Assembly (NCBI RefSeq): GCF_016909175.1
Contig: NZ_JAFBFI010000013.1
Coordinates: 1-64,000 of the forward strand
DNA length: 64,000 bases
Origin: Peribacillus deserti
Lineage (GTDB): Bacteria; Bacillota; Bacilli; Bacillales; DSM-1321
Direction of reading: 5' to 3'
Notes under the pieces: model-generated
What the model was told of the DNA's origin: nothing
What the model saw: only the letters and a program-made list of their open reading frames with translations
The model's database searches: none
Program-made: the position numbers and the translations under genes
Shown here: positions 45,835-53,893 of the stretch, piece by piece
How the letters are laid out: every line of letters begins with the position of its first letter
Position numbering within the stretch: the first letter of the stretch is position 1

Positions 45835-46644
45835 TCACTTTGAAAAGCTAGAAAAATGATAGGCTGGCCAAGGCCCTGACGCCTCAAAGTGCCACCCTGT
45901 TTCTTTCATGTCCTTTTCATATTGCTGGATTTGTTCCAGGAAACTTTCTACATTAGATGTGGAAATAAGATATACACAATTCCAGGTCATATTGTCTTTT
46001 CTTCCTGTTACATTGTTACTCCAGGTTCTTTTTACATTTCCTTTAAGGGCAGACTGTTGTAACTGTGCATGAATTTTTTCACTAACCTTGTTTTTTTCTT
46101 CTTCAAGTTCAGATTCTATTAAACTGTCTAACTTTTTCTTTTCGAAAAATTGTTTACCCTTAGGCAGTTGACTTATTTCTGCTCTCTTTGCTTCGATTGC
46201 CGGGTTGCTGAGGCTTACTTGTTCTTTTAAAACTTGATCATCGCAGTAAATTTTTAAGTTCCATTCTTCATTACCAGTTATTAAGGCAAGCGTATCCATC
46301 ATTTTGGCTTCATTTGATAAAACAGCCGTTTCAAGGCTTGCCTGATTTATATACAGCGTACAAAATTTCAATGGTATGATCGTGAAAATTTTTGATAGAT
46401 TAAGCACAGTTTCATGATGGTGGAAGGCTTTTTCCTGGAGCCATTCCATATCATTATTCGTCTTGTCTTTAATACTTTCTTCCGAGTAAATTTCGGAATC
46501 AAGATTACAAACAATAGCTGTTATATTGCCTATAGGAATGGCATATAACTCGCCTTCACCGTCAAAGCCCTTTAAGGATGGAAAGGTTCGTTCGGATGCT
46601 TCCTTTGTTGGAATTAATCCATATAGATAAATTAGACCGTCCAT
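45835..46644 (-). CDS. gvpL: Gas vesicle protein GvpL (GvpL/GvpF family)
   Basis: 269 residues. YLYGLIP opens the N-terminal domain, FHHETVLNLSKIFTIIPLKFCTLY is the family's central motif, and the C-terminal SGPWPAYHFSSF is the GvpL/F signature. GvpL and GvpF are believed to chaperone GvpA-type subunits. A shorter central region separates it from GvpF. It is encoded 12 bp after gvpG. Confidence 0.9.
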   Translation of the reverse strand: MDGLIYLYGLIPTKEASERTFPSLKGFDGEGELYAIPIGNITAIVCNLDSEIYSEESIKDKTNNDMEWLQEKAFHHHETVLNLSKIFTIIPLKFCTLYINQASLETAVLSNEAKMMDTLALITGNEEWNLKIYCDDQVLKEQVSLSNPAIEAKRAEISQLPKGKQFFEKKKLDSLIESELEEEKNKVSEKIHAQLQQSALKGNVKRTWSNNVTGRKDNMTWNCVYLISTSNVESFLEQIQQYEKDMKETGWHFEASGPWPAYHFSSFSK

Positions 46645-46656
46645 CTCTTATAATCC

Positions 46657-46911
46657 TCATTTCTTCTTTGTCATTTGTTCCCATTGTTCTAATTCCATTC
46701 GTTTTGCTGTTTCATATCTTATAAGCAGCTCTTCTTCCTTAGCGGTATAAGCCTCTTCAGGAATTTCACCAAGTTCGTACATCATTTGCAGCTGAATCAG
46801 CTTTTGCTGAATGGTAGGAAGGTCATACAGCTCTTTATCCGCCTCTTCTTTCACCTTTTCGCCTATTTTTATAACAAGGTTGATAGGTGCAGAAACCAGT
46901 TTATGCAGCAT
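46657..46911 (-). CDS. gvpG: Gas vesicle protein GvpG
   Basis: An 84-residue helical protein. The segments PINLVIKIGEKVKEEADKELYD and YELGEIPEEAYTAKEEELL are typical of GvpG, an essential accessory assembly factor. Its ATG overlaps the gvpF stop by one base (TGATG), implying coupled translation. Confidence 0.9.
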   Translation of the reverse strand: MLHKLVSAPINLVIKIGEKVKEEADKELYDLPTIQQKLIQLQMMYELGEIPEEAYTAKEEELLIRYETAKRMELEQWEQMTKKK

Positions 46912-47675
46912 CAGTCATCCTCAACTTTTAATCTAATATTGATAAAGTTATAGGCTGGCCAAGGGCCGCTATAGTTGAATTCGACCTTATCCTTCCATTT
47001 TTCATACATTTCATTAATGCTTTGATCAAATTGGGCTTCTTTGTTTCGATCAACCAGGAAGGCAGCATTCAAAAGCATTTTCTCACCTATTGGATCATTT
47101 GTTTTGGATGCTTCGGCCAGCTCCTGCAGAGGCTTAAACACTTCCTGCTTTACCTGCTGCTGTAAAGTTGTAATGATTTTTTGAGCAGCTCCGCCCAATT
47201 GAATTCTTTCATAATAGCTGGCTGCTTCCGATTTCCCCTTAACAGCTTTAGCCATTTTTTCTATATTTGAATTCTCGCTGACCTGTGCTTCAAGCCACTC
47301 TTTTTTTCCAATCACTTTCAATCCAAGTTCAATCTTCCCTTTAATTTCCGGGAAAAGCTTTTCAAATTGCGGATATAAATTTTCCAGCAGTACACCCACA
47401 TCTTCTTTCGAGTGGAAAACATTACCGAAGCTGACTGGAATCACTGTATCATTCTTCTTCATCACTTGAGATACAGCATTTTGATGCATCATTAAATTGG
47501 CTTTATTCGGGTGATAAATTTTCATTGGAACCTCGGCGGCGATCATAGCTGCATCTTTATAACGGATTGTCATCAATTCTCTTTGTTCGCCTTCCATTTC
47601 TATTTCACCGAAGGTTTCCTCTGTTTCTGTCTGTATTCCGCAAAAAATATAAATACCCATTGATTCTTCACTCAT
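46911..47675 (-). CDS. gvpF: Gas vesicle protein GvpF (GvpL/GvpF family)
   Basis: 254 residues. GIYIFCGI opens the N-terminal domain, HQNAVSQVMKKNDTVIPVSFGNVF is the central motif, and YSGPWPAYNFINIRL is the C-terminal signature shared with GvpL. GvpF is known to bind GvpA and to sit near the gas-facing surface in cyanobacterial vesicles. AAAGGAGAG precedes the ATG. It overlaps gvpG by one base. Confidence 0.9.
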   Translation of the reverse strand: MSEESMGIYIFCGIQTETEETFGEIEMEGEQRELMTIRYKDAAMIAAEVPMKIYHPNKANLMMHQNAVSQVMKKNDTVIPVSFGNVFHSKEDVGVLLENLYPQFEKLFPEIKGKIELGLKVIGKKEWLEAQVSENSNIEKMAKAVKGKSEAASYYERIQLGGAAQKIITTLQQQVKQEVFKPLQELAEASKTNDPIGEKMLLNAAFLVDRNKEAQFDQSINEMYEKWKDKVEFNYSGPWPAYNFINIRLKVEDD

Positions 47676-47696
47676 TGTAAAACTCTCCTTTATTCC

Positions 47697-48611
47697 TCAG
47701 GTGACCTTCATGTTATGACATGCTTTTATTATCATTTTTTCTGCAGTTTCTAATGGCTGATCTGATTCAATACAACGGCTCACTTGATGGCCTAATATGT
47801 CCATACAGAGACGTTGAAAAGCTGAATCTGACCCGTCTATTGGAATTTCTCCTTCCGCTGCCAATTTGGCGATCATCAGTGATGCCCGCAGACTCGGCCC
47901 GCTATCCGCTTTGCATTCCCTGCGCAGCTCTGCTACCAGCGTTGTAATCGCCATAGCGCGTTTCTTATCAAGATCTACTTTTTCTGAAATAATTGCTGCC
48001 TCGCGGCCACTGTCCTTATGATCGATATATAGGGTAATGAGTCTATCAAGCAGCGCATCTTGTGTTTGGTAGACGCCTGCATACTCATCAGGATTGCTGG
48101 TAAAAATCACCGCAAAATCAGGATGAACACGGACAAATGGTTCAGTTAATTTTGTCCCGTATAATGGGAGAATTCCTTCTTCTAAAATGGATAAAAAGAT
48201 ATTATTTGTGGTTGGCCGTGATCGGGTAAACTCATCATAAACGAGAGTGTATCCATTCTTCACTGCCTCTAGGAGACGCCCGTCTCTCCATGTCTCTGTT
48301 ATACTTTCGTCTCTTTTGTAAACAGAACGAACATAGTTATCGACAACCTTTTTGCTCGTATATCCGGTAAAGTCGCCAATTAAATCTTTATTGTTTAATT
48401 CATGATTACCGTGTATAAGCATGACTGGTTTTTTTCTTCTCTTCGCCAGAGCGAGAGCCAGAGAGGTTTTCCCTGTGCCAGACGGGCCTGTAAAATGGAT
48501 AGGATAGCCTGCTTTCAAGTATTGTAATGAGCGGGAAAGTAAGTCTTCTGTCCTTTCGTCTTGTACCATGGATTTTGAATTCCTGTTGATCTCTTTCTTT
48601 AAGACCGTCAC
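47697..48611 (-). CDS. gvpN: Gas vesicle AAA+ ATPase GvpN
   Basis: A 304-residue MoxR-like AAA+ ATPase. Walker A is GPSGTGKT (42-49), Walker B is LVYDEFTRSRP, and sensor 1 is VIFTSNPDEYAGV. GvpN promotes growth of bicones to full-size cylinders in known systems. A GTG start at 48611, 6 nt after AGGAGG, is preferred over the longer frame to 48632, which begins inside the ribosome binding region. Confidence 0.93.
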   Translation of the reverse strand: MTVLKKEINRNSKSMVQDERTEDLLSRSLQYLKAGYPIHFTGPSGTGKTSLALALAKRRKKPVMLIHGNHELNNKDLIGDFTGYTSKKVVDNYVRSVYKRDESITETWRDGRLLEAVKNGYTLVYDEFTRSRPTTNNIFLSILEEGILPLYGTKLTEPFVRVHPDFAVIFTSNPDEYAGVYQTQDALLDRLITLYIDHKDSGREAAIISEKVDLDKKRAMAITTLVAELRRECKADSGPSLRASLMIAKLAAEGEIPIDGSDSAFQRLCMDILGHQVSRCIESDQPLETAEKMIIKACHNMKVT

Positions 48612-48635
48612 TCTATTTCCTCCTACTCCCACGTC

Positions 48636-48902
48636 CTATACATCTTGATTTAGTGAACTTCTGTAACGGATATCCCGTCTTTTATAGGATGTTACTTCCT
48701 TCTCCTCATTGAGATACACATCGTAAACACCCAGCATTTCATCTTTTGCATATTTTTTCATATATTCCTTTTCCTCGATCACTTCAACTGTCAGCTTCCA
48801 GCCATTGTTATCACTTTCTTCTACAGAGGTAATTTTATGGACTGGAGCTATATATTCATTGAAGAAATCCGTAACATTTCCAAGTATTTTTTTAATTTCC
48901 AT
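48636..48902 (-). CDS. gvpR: Gas vesicle protein GvpR (GvpO family)
   Basis: An 88-residue protein with the alpha/beta segment GWKLTVEVIEEKEYMKKYAKDEMLGVYDVYLNEEKEVTSYKR (residues about 34-75), typical of the GvpO/GvpR family. It is considered non-essential for shell assembly. AGGAGG precedes the ATG. Confidence 0.88.
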   Translation of the reverse strand: MEIKKILGNVTDFFNEYIAPVHKITSVEESDNNGWKLTVEVIEEKEYMKKYAKDEMLGVYDVYLNEEKEVTSYKRRDIRYRSSLNQDV

Positions 48903-48967
48903 AGTGGCCTCCTGCTAAAGATGGCAAGCTAGGGTTAAGATTAACCCTGGCTTTGCCTTCTTTTTCT

Positions 48968-49228
48968 CTAGATACTAAAGCGAGCATTTCTTTCATTCGA
49001 TTGGGCTGGAAGTCCGTTTTCTTCCACTTCATCCCGAAGCAGCCCAACTGCCTCTGCATAGCGCAGCCATGTATCAACACTTGCAATAACCACTCTTGCT
49101 TCAACTGTTAAAATTTCAATTCCGACTACTGATACCCTGACAAATGCGTCAATTACAATCCCTTTATCTAATATCCGGTCAATAACCTCCGCCAGGCTGG
49201 AACTATCTGTACTCTTTTGAAGTGCCAT
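48968..49228 (-). CDS. gvpB: Major gas vesicle structural protein GvpB (GvpA-type)
   Basis: An 86-residue shell subunit. Residues 3-64 are identical to GvpA of this operon except for V in place of L in the hairpin ([10 protein letters not shown]). Helix 1 is [19 protein letters not shown], then the beta hairpin and helix 2 ([19 protein letters not shown]). The C-terminal 20 residues differ from GvpA. In megaterium this gene begins the minimal functional cluster. The ATG at 49228 follows GAAAGGAGAATG. Confidence 0.95.
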   Translation of the reverse strand: MALQKSTDSSSLAEVIDRILDKGIVIDAFVRVSVVGIEILTVEARVVIASVDTWLRYAEAVGLLRDEVEENGLPAQSNERNARFSI

Positions 49229-49256
49229 TCTTAACATTCTCCTTTCATCATTTCAT

Positions 49257-49724
49257 TTAGGAACCATAAGTCTTCATGTCATTTACGGATTTGAGTTTCT
49301 CTGAGCTTTTGATTTTGGTAGCACCCTTGATATCCTTGGATGTCTTTATATGGCTGATGCCTTTTATTTGGCTGGCACCTTTAACTTTCCGATCATCTTT
49401 GTGTTTATTGCCTGAAGAAATCTTCTTTTGGAATTCTTCTCCGGCTTCCACCACTTTCCCCAGCTTTTCACGTGCTGTGAGCAGGACATTCTGGGTCTTT
49501 TCTTTTGCTTCTCCGCCCTTTTCATGGACTTTATCAGCAAAATCGTCTCTGGCATGCTCCAGGTTTTCTGTGAATTCATGCGCTTTATCCTGAATGTGCT
49601 CTACTATTTTCTCTTTCGCTTTGTCGACTACTACTTCTTTCACTTTTTCTTTTACAGGTTCAGGAGTATGGTCCACCACTTTTTTCGCAGCTTTTCCCAC
49701 TACTTTTTTTACGCGTTTGTCCAT
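49257..49724 (-). CDS. gvpQ: Gas vesicle protein GvpQ
   Basis: 155 residues, Lys/Glu/Val-rich. The N-terminal half is a long amphipathic helix region (VKEKVKEVVVDKAKEKIVEH). The C-terminal part consists of short IKG repeats (KGASQIKGISHIKTSKDIKG). It resembles LEA/YtxH-like stress proteins in composition. GvpQ is dispensable for vesicle formation in megaterium. GGGGGG precedes the ATG. Confidence 0.85.
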   Translation of the reverse strand: MDKRVKKVVGKAAKKVVDHTPEPVKEKVKEVVVDKAKEKIVEHIQDKAHEFTENLEHARDDFADKVHEKGGEAKEKTQNVLLTAREKLGKVVEAGEEFQKKISSGNKHKDDRKVKGASQIKGISHIKTSKDIKGATKIKSSEKLKSVNDMKTYGS

Positions 49725-49768
49725 TCAAGTAACCCCCCTTCGGGAAAACAGAAAAAGGACTAGGGCAA

Positions 49769-50269
49769 TTACTTGGAATCAACTAAATCGCTCAGCATTT
49801 TTTCCATTTTTTGAAGACGCTCATTCAGGTTTTTGTTTTCTTCTTTGATCTCTTCGAGCGATTGGCTTTCCCCGCTAGTTTCCCCGCTTGTACCGCCTTT
49901 TCCCTTCTTTGGAGACAGCAGTCCTTCTTCTATTTTGCTGATATAACCAGATGCTAATTGTTTGACACTGTTCTGCGCCTGGCCAGCGAGAAGTTCCTGT
50001 GCTGTTTTTCTAAATTCCTTGCCCGCAGTTTTTATAAGTTCAGATTCACCCAGATTTTTCATAACCTTCTTGCTTGTTTCAGGGTTTGCCAGCAGCCCGA
50101 TGCCTGCTCCGACAACACCGCCTAAAATGGCCAGGTTCACAGAATAATTAGCGCCTTTTTTTTCGTCCGTTTGCTTTTCGTTTTCTGATGGCTTATTTTC
50201 TCCGTTATTCTCACTAACTTCTTGATTTTTATTTTCATTCTCATTGTTTTTTAGTTCTTCGTTATTCAT
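49769..50269 (-). CDS. gvpP: Gas vesicle protein GvpP
   Basis: 166 residues. An acidic Asn/Glu-rich N-terminus precedes a YtxH-like hydrophobic segment, NLAILGGVVGAGIGLLANPE (about 47-66). Helices follow, and the C-terminus is EENKNLNERLQKMEKMLS, the module shared with GvpJ and GvpT. It is dispensable for shell formation in megaterium. The similarity to GvpT at both the N-terminal hydrophobic segment and the C-terminal module suggests a common origin. Confidence 0.85.
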   Translation of the reverse strand: MNNEELKNNENENKNQEVSENNGENKPSENEKQTDEKKGANYSVNLAILGGVVGAGIGLLANPETSKKVMKNLGESELIKTAGKEFRKTAQELLAGQAQNSVKQLASGYISKIEEGLLSPKKGKGGTSGETSGESQSLEEIKEENKNLNERLQKMEKMLSDLVDSK

Positions 50270-50316
50270 TTTTATTACCTCAGCTCCTTATCGAATTCTT
50301 TAAACACTTCATCTTT

Positions 50317-50577
50317 CTAGCTGCTAAATGCAGCTGCCTGCGTTTGCTTTCTATTCATAAGACCTTCATCTTGAACTTCATCACTTAATAATCCAACAGC
50401 CTCTGCATATCGCAGCCAAGTATCAACACTGGCTATGACTACTCGGGCTTCAACAGTAAGAATTTCTATCCCTACCAGAGAAACCCTTACAAACGCATCA
50501 ATAACAATTCCCTTGTCTAAGATCCTGTCAATCACTTCTGCAAGGCTCGAGCTGTCTGTACTTTTTTGAACACTCAT
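50317..50577 (-). CDS. gvpA: Gas vesicle structural protein GvpA
   Basis: An 86-residue shell protein and first gene of the operon. The core is [19 protein letters not shown], then [20 protein letters not shown] and [13 protein letters not shown]. The C-terminus ([13 protein letters not shown]) differs from GvpB. The ATG at 50577 follows GAGAGGAGACAAAGAC; the frame open to 50700 runs into the promoter region and has no ribosome binding site. Confidence 0.95.
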   Translation of the reverse strand: MSVQKSTDSSSLAEVIDRILDKGIVIDAFVRVSLVGIEILTVEARVVIASVDTWLRYAEAVGLLSDEVQDEGLMNRKQTQAAAFSS

Positions 50578-50649
50578 GTCTTTGTCTCCTCTCAAATTTA
50601 TTTTACGGGGAGGCACTTGGATGAAATGTTTTGCGGGTTTAGTCTGTAT

Positions 50650-50674
50650 ATACCTTCTCCTGTATTCAATAAAC
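50650..50674 (-). promoter_or_regulatory. Candidate sigma-B promoter of the gvp operon
   Basis: On the minus strand GTTTAT (50674-50669), a 13-bp spacer and AGGTAT (50655-50650) resemble the sigma-B consensus GTTTAA-N12-15-GGGTAT with one mismatch per box. It lies 73 bp upstream of the gvpA start. A sigma-A promoter with good spacing was not seen. Confidence 0.4.
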
Positions 50675-50871
50675 GAGGACTTCATAACCATAAACACCAA
50701 ATTTTGTGCAATATGTCAGCATCTTCACCTCTTAGTAATATTAGAAAGGTAATAATCGCGATGATTTCAAAAGCTTTGGTTACATTTATTACTTTCCGGT
50801 TACTTATTTTAAAAAAGAAATAATGACATAGGATGCCATTTTCTTTCCTATATAAAGCTTCAGAACAAAAC

Positions 50872-50902
50872 AAAAAAGACCTTATTCCAGCACCAGGTCT
50901 TT
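50872..50902 (-). terminator. Orphan terminator pointing toward gvp
   Basis: AAAGACCT (50875-50882) pairs with AGGTCTTT (50895-50902). The minus-strand side ends in six T. No minus-strand gene lies between it and 53045, so it either ends a small RNA from 50903-51090 or insulates the operon. Confidence 0.6.
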
Positions 50903-51090
50903 AATAGCAGTCATTTAGTTACATTTATAGGCATGTATAGGGGAAGCTGCGTATTTTATGTGAAAATAAGGCTAAATAAAACTTTATATAGAAAGTTACT
51001 AAAAAATTAGGTATAGACACTTGTTATTCACTGGATTATTAAAATAACATCAGTGTTAAACTATGTAATAGCCTACCTGAGGTAAAGGAT

Positions 51091-51717
51091 GTGTCTTACA
51101 TGGATTTTTTTCATAGCCAGGAAACACTTACGACCATGGAATGGATTCTTCGAGCAATTGTTGCTTTTATCTTTTTATTAATTGTTGCTAAAGTCTTAGG
51201 CCAGCGTGCGATTTCCCAACTGAGACTTCTTGACTTTGTTATTGCTTTAGTCATTGGAAACATAATTGCCCATCCGTTATCTGATGAAAATCTTGGGCTA
51301 AAAGGGGCCATCATTACAACCCTTGTATTAGTGACCTTATATCTTGGGGGCGTTTTTCTGATTCTTAGATGGCCATGGTTTAGAAGGCTGATTAACCATG
51401 GACCAATCCCCATTGTTAAGAACGGAGAAATCCTTTATAAAGGATTAAAAAAAGCAAGAATATCCCTTGATGTGATAATGGAAGAATTACGGGAAGGTAG
51501 AGTTGATGATTTGAAGAAAATTGCCTTAGCCATTTGGGAAGCAAACGGAAAGATTTCGTTTTTTTTGGATCCCAAATACGAACCGCTTACACCTGCATTC
51601 TTCCAGATGGAAACAGAGCCTTTCGATTTGCCAAGGACGATTATTAAGGAAGGCAGAATTAATTCCAAAGAGTTAAAACAAATACATAAAGACGATAACT
51701 GGGTTGTTCCAAATTAG
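51091..51717 (+). CDS. YetF/DUF421-family membrane protein
   Basis: 208 residues. The first 95 residues contain three membrane helices, including RLLDFVIALVIGNIIAHPL. The cytoplasmic part has the DUF421/YetF signature PIPIVKNGEILYKGLKKARIS, ELREGRV and a C-terminal beta domain. B. subtilis YetF-type proteins are membrane proteins of spore or envelope with no known activity. Either a GTG at 51091 or an ATG at 51100 could start it; AAAGGA lies between the two options. It is divergent from the gvp operon. Confidence 0.85.
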   Translation: MSYMDFFHSQETLTTMEWILRAIVAFIFLLIVAKVLGQRAISQLRLLDFVIALVIGNIIAHPLSDENLGLKGAIITTLVLVTLYLGGVFLILRWPWFRRLINHGPIPIVKNGEILYKGLKKARISLDVIMEELREGRVDDLKKIALAIWEANGKISFFLDPKYEPLTPAFFQMETEPFDLPRTIIKEGRINSKELKQIHKDDNWVVPN

Positions 51718-52026
51718 AGCGATTATATCAGACTGAAGTAAAAAATGTCCTCCTTGCAACCCTTGACAGTAAAGATAACCTGAAGGTTTTTTTATATAAG
51801 TAAATCCTTTGATGCAGTGTGGAGAGGGGTTCACTATGAAAAGGATTACATATAGTAAATGATTTCTTTTCATATACAGGCTTTTGCATCAGCTTAAAAA
51901 TTGAGCCTGCTATACTTATATGTCAAAATAGATGTATATCTATAACGTTTTCATTAATTTTTGGGAAAGCCATTATTTGTAATGGCACTAAGTTACCTAT
52001 TCCACTAAATTGGAGGCAGTAAAGCA
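51718..52026. other. Intergenic region with a palindrome before the aldo/keto reductase gene
   Basis: ACCTGAAGGT plus a T run (51778-51794) may end the YetF-like gene. A perfect palindrome GCCATTA (51969-51975), TTTG, TAATGGC (51980-51986) lies 40 bp before the aldo/keto reductase start and is a candidate operator. No ORF is supported. Confidence 0.5.
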
Positions 52027-52944
52027 ATGAGATCAATAAAACTAGGAAGCAGCACATTAGAGGTGCCAGTCGTTGCTGTCGGCTGCATGCGTATTAACTC
52101 GCTAGACAAGACGGAGGCTGAGCGCTTTGTCCAAACAGCTTTAGAAGAAGGAGCCAGCTTCTTCGACCATGCAGATATATATGGCGGCGGGACATGTGAG
52201 GAAATATTCGCAGATGCCATCCACATGAATGCAGATATTCGAGAGAAAATCATCCTTCAGTCCAAATGCGGGATTCGAAAAGGGATGTTCGATTTTTCGA
52301 AAGAACATATTTTAGAATCCGTAGACGGAATTTTAAAGCGTCTGAAAACCGAATATCTGGACGTTCTGCTTCTGCATCGTCCGGATGCACTTGTAGAACC
52401 AGAAGAAGTAGCAGAGGCCTTTGATATCCTTGAAAACTCGGGAAAAGTGCGTCATTTTGGCGTTTCTAACCAGAAGCCCATGCAGATTGAGCTGCTAAAG
52501 AAGTATGTAAGGCAGCCGCTTGTTGCAAACCAGCTGCAATTGAGTATTACGAACGCCAACATGATCTCTAATGGAATCAATGTGAACATGGAAAACGATT
52601 CAGCGGTAGACCGGGATGGCAGCGTGCTAGATTATTGCAGACTGCATGATATCACCATTCAACCCTGGTCTCCTTTTCAATACGGATTCTTTGAAGGTGT
52701 GTTCCTTGGAAATGATAAGTTCCCAGAACTGAATCAGACCATTGATGAGATCGCGGGAAAATATGAAGTCAGCAACACAACCATTGCCACTGCGTGGCTT
52801 TTACGCCATCCCGCACAGATGCAGCCAGTTATCGGTACCATGAATTTAGATAGACTAAAGGACTGCTGTAAGGCGAGCGAAATTCATCTGACGCGAGAAG
52901 AATGGTACAGTATTTATCGTGCTGCAGGCAATATTCTTCCATAA
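52027..52944 (+). CDS. Aldo/keto reductase
   Basis: A 305-residue NADPH-dependent (beta/alpha)8 reductase of aldehydes and ketones. Catalytic residues appear as FDHADIYGGG (Asp about 48, Tyr about 53), a Lys in LQSKCGIRKG (about 85) and His in LLLHRPDAL (about 120). NADP contacts are at IGTMNLDRL near the end. It resembles the YcsN/YdhF oxidoreductase subgroup. TTGGAGGC precedes the ATG. It is a single gene with its own terminator. Confidence 0.9.
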   Translation: MRSIKLGSSTLEVPVVAVGCMRINSLDKTEAERFVQTALEEGASFFDHADIYGGGTCEEIFADAIHMNADIREKIILQSKCGIRKGMFDFSKEHILESVDGILKRLKTEYLDVLLLHRPDALVEPEEVAEAFDILENSGKVRHFGVSNQKPMQIELLKKYVRQPLVANQLQLSITNANMISNGINVNMENDSAVDRDGSVLDYCRLHDITIQPWSPFQYGFFEGVFLGNDKFPELNQTIDEIAGKYEVSNTTIATAWLLRHPAQMQPVIGTMNLDRLKDCCKASEIHLTREEWYSIYRAAGNILP

Positions 52945-52953
52945 AACAATACG

Positions 52954-52988
52954 AAAGAGGCACATTCCTCATAATGTGCCTCTTTTTT
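52954..52988 (+). terminator. Aldo/keto reductase terminator
   Basis: AGAGGCACATT pairs with AATGTGCCTCT across a 6-nt loop, followed by TTTTT. Confidence 0.9.
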
Positions 52989-53044
52989 AAGACTTAAAGT
53001 TCATATTTTAAGTAAGCTATAAAAACTCGCGGTTAGTTTAATGG

Positions 53045-53665
53045 CTAATTATTAGCAGCCATCCGTCCCAGGGGACCATTTTCATCAATCATTCCCTCTA
53101 TATCATATACGGATATGGGAAACATCGGGAAACCATAAACATATGGTGTGATTTCATATAATTGAAAATAGATAACAAGAACTTTATCCGCAATGTAAAA
53201 GTCCTGATTGGGTTTAATGGCTGTGAATCCGTTAAGCAGCTGAATATTTCGCTGTTTAATTTGTTTTTCAATTAAGATGGAAAGAGCTTTTACATATTCA
53301 CTCCCAGGCTTAAACAAGTCTTTAAGTTCACAAAGCCTCTCATTTTTCAGGTCAAACGTTAAAGATTTTATATACGTCATACCATGGGCGGCATGAAAGT
53401 GATACGTATAATTAGAGAGTGATAAACTTAGAACCTGACGCTGATTGTTTTTGATTTCATATGAACCAATCATTTCTTCTACGGTTGTCGGCATATTTCC
53501 TATTTGCTGATTTATGAGCTGCTGTGTTTGATTCACAATCGTCCTATTCATTGATCTTTCCCATTGATGGTTCTGCATGCTGCTAACTTCTGGATACAAG
53601 ACGGTCTTACTCGGCCCGCTGCCAATTGCAGCCGTTTTAATGGTTACCGGTAACGTATTGGGCAT
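53045..53665 (-). CDS. DUF3298-domain protein (RsiV-like C-terminal domain)
   Basis: A 206-residue protein without a signal peptide or membrane helix. The region HGMTYIKSLTFDLKNERLCELKDLF (about 115-140) and the C-terminal QLYEITPYVYGFPMFPISVYDI match the DUF4163/DUF3298 fold found in the extracellular part of RsiV and in stand-alone Bacillus proteins. Without an export signal it acts in the cytoplasm or in the spore. No role is known. Start: ATG at 53665, with AGAGGAT nearby. Confidence 0.7.
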   Translation of the reverse strand: MPNTLPVTIKTAAIGSGPSKTVLYPEVSSMQNHQWERSMNRTIVNQTQQLINQQIGNMPTTVEEMIGSYEIKNNQRQVLSLSLSNYTYHFHAAHGMTYIKSLTFDLKNERLCELKDLFKPGSEYVKALSILIEKQIKQRNIQLLNGFTAIKPNQDFYIADKVLVIYFQLYEITPYVYGFPMFPISVYDIEGMIDENGPLGRMAANN

Positions 53666-53893
53666 TTTTATCCATCCTCTGATATTATTAACTCATTGTA
53701 TTCGTCAGAAGAGTAAATGTGTGCAAAGCCAAAAGGGTAGCAGCACTTTACCTGTTTCACTCTAAAAGAGATAAAGTGTAAATGAACTCTTTATAAAAAA
53801 TGCCTGAATAGATACCAAAACACGGCTAATAGATGGGAACTTTGCAAAAAATCATTACAAGCTTCAACAGATTATTCTAATGAGGTGTTATAA

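Larger units (their letters stand above)
42567..50577 (-). other. Gas vesicle gene cluster gvpAPQBRNFGLSKJTU
   Basis: Fourteen genes all on the minus strand with gaps mostly under 50 bp or short overlaps. The order is that described for Bacillus (Priestia) megaterium. No gene is visibly broken. Established work showed that the megaterium gvpB-to-U part suffices for gas vesicle formation in E. coli, and gvpA, P and Q are dispensable there. Gas vesicles are air-filled protein shells that give buoyancy. Confidence 0.93.

Noticed and set aside
50682-50873. 63-codon minus-strand frame upstream of gvpA
   Set aside because: It covers the candidate gvp promoter, lacks a convincing ribosome binding site, and has unrecognisable sequence.
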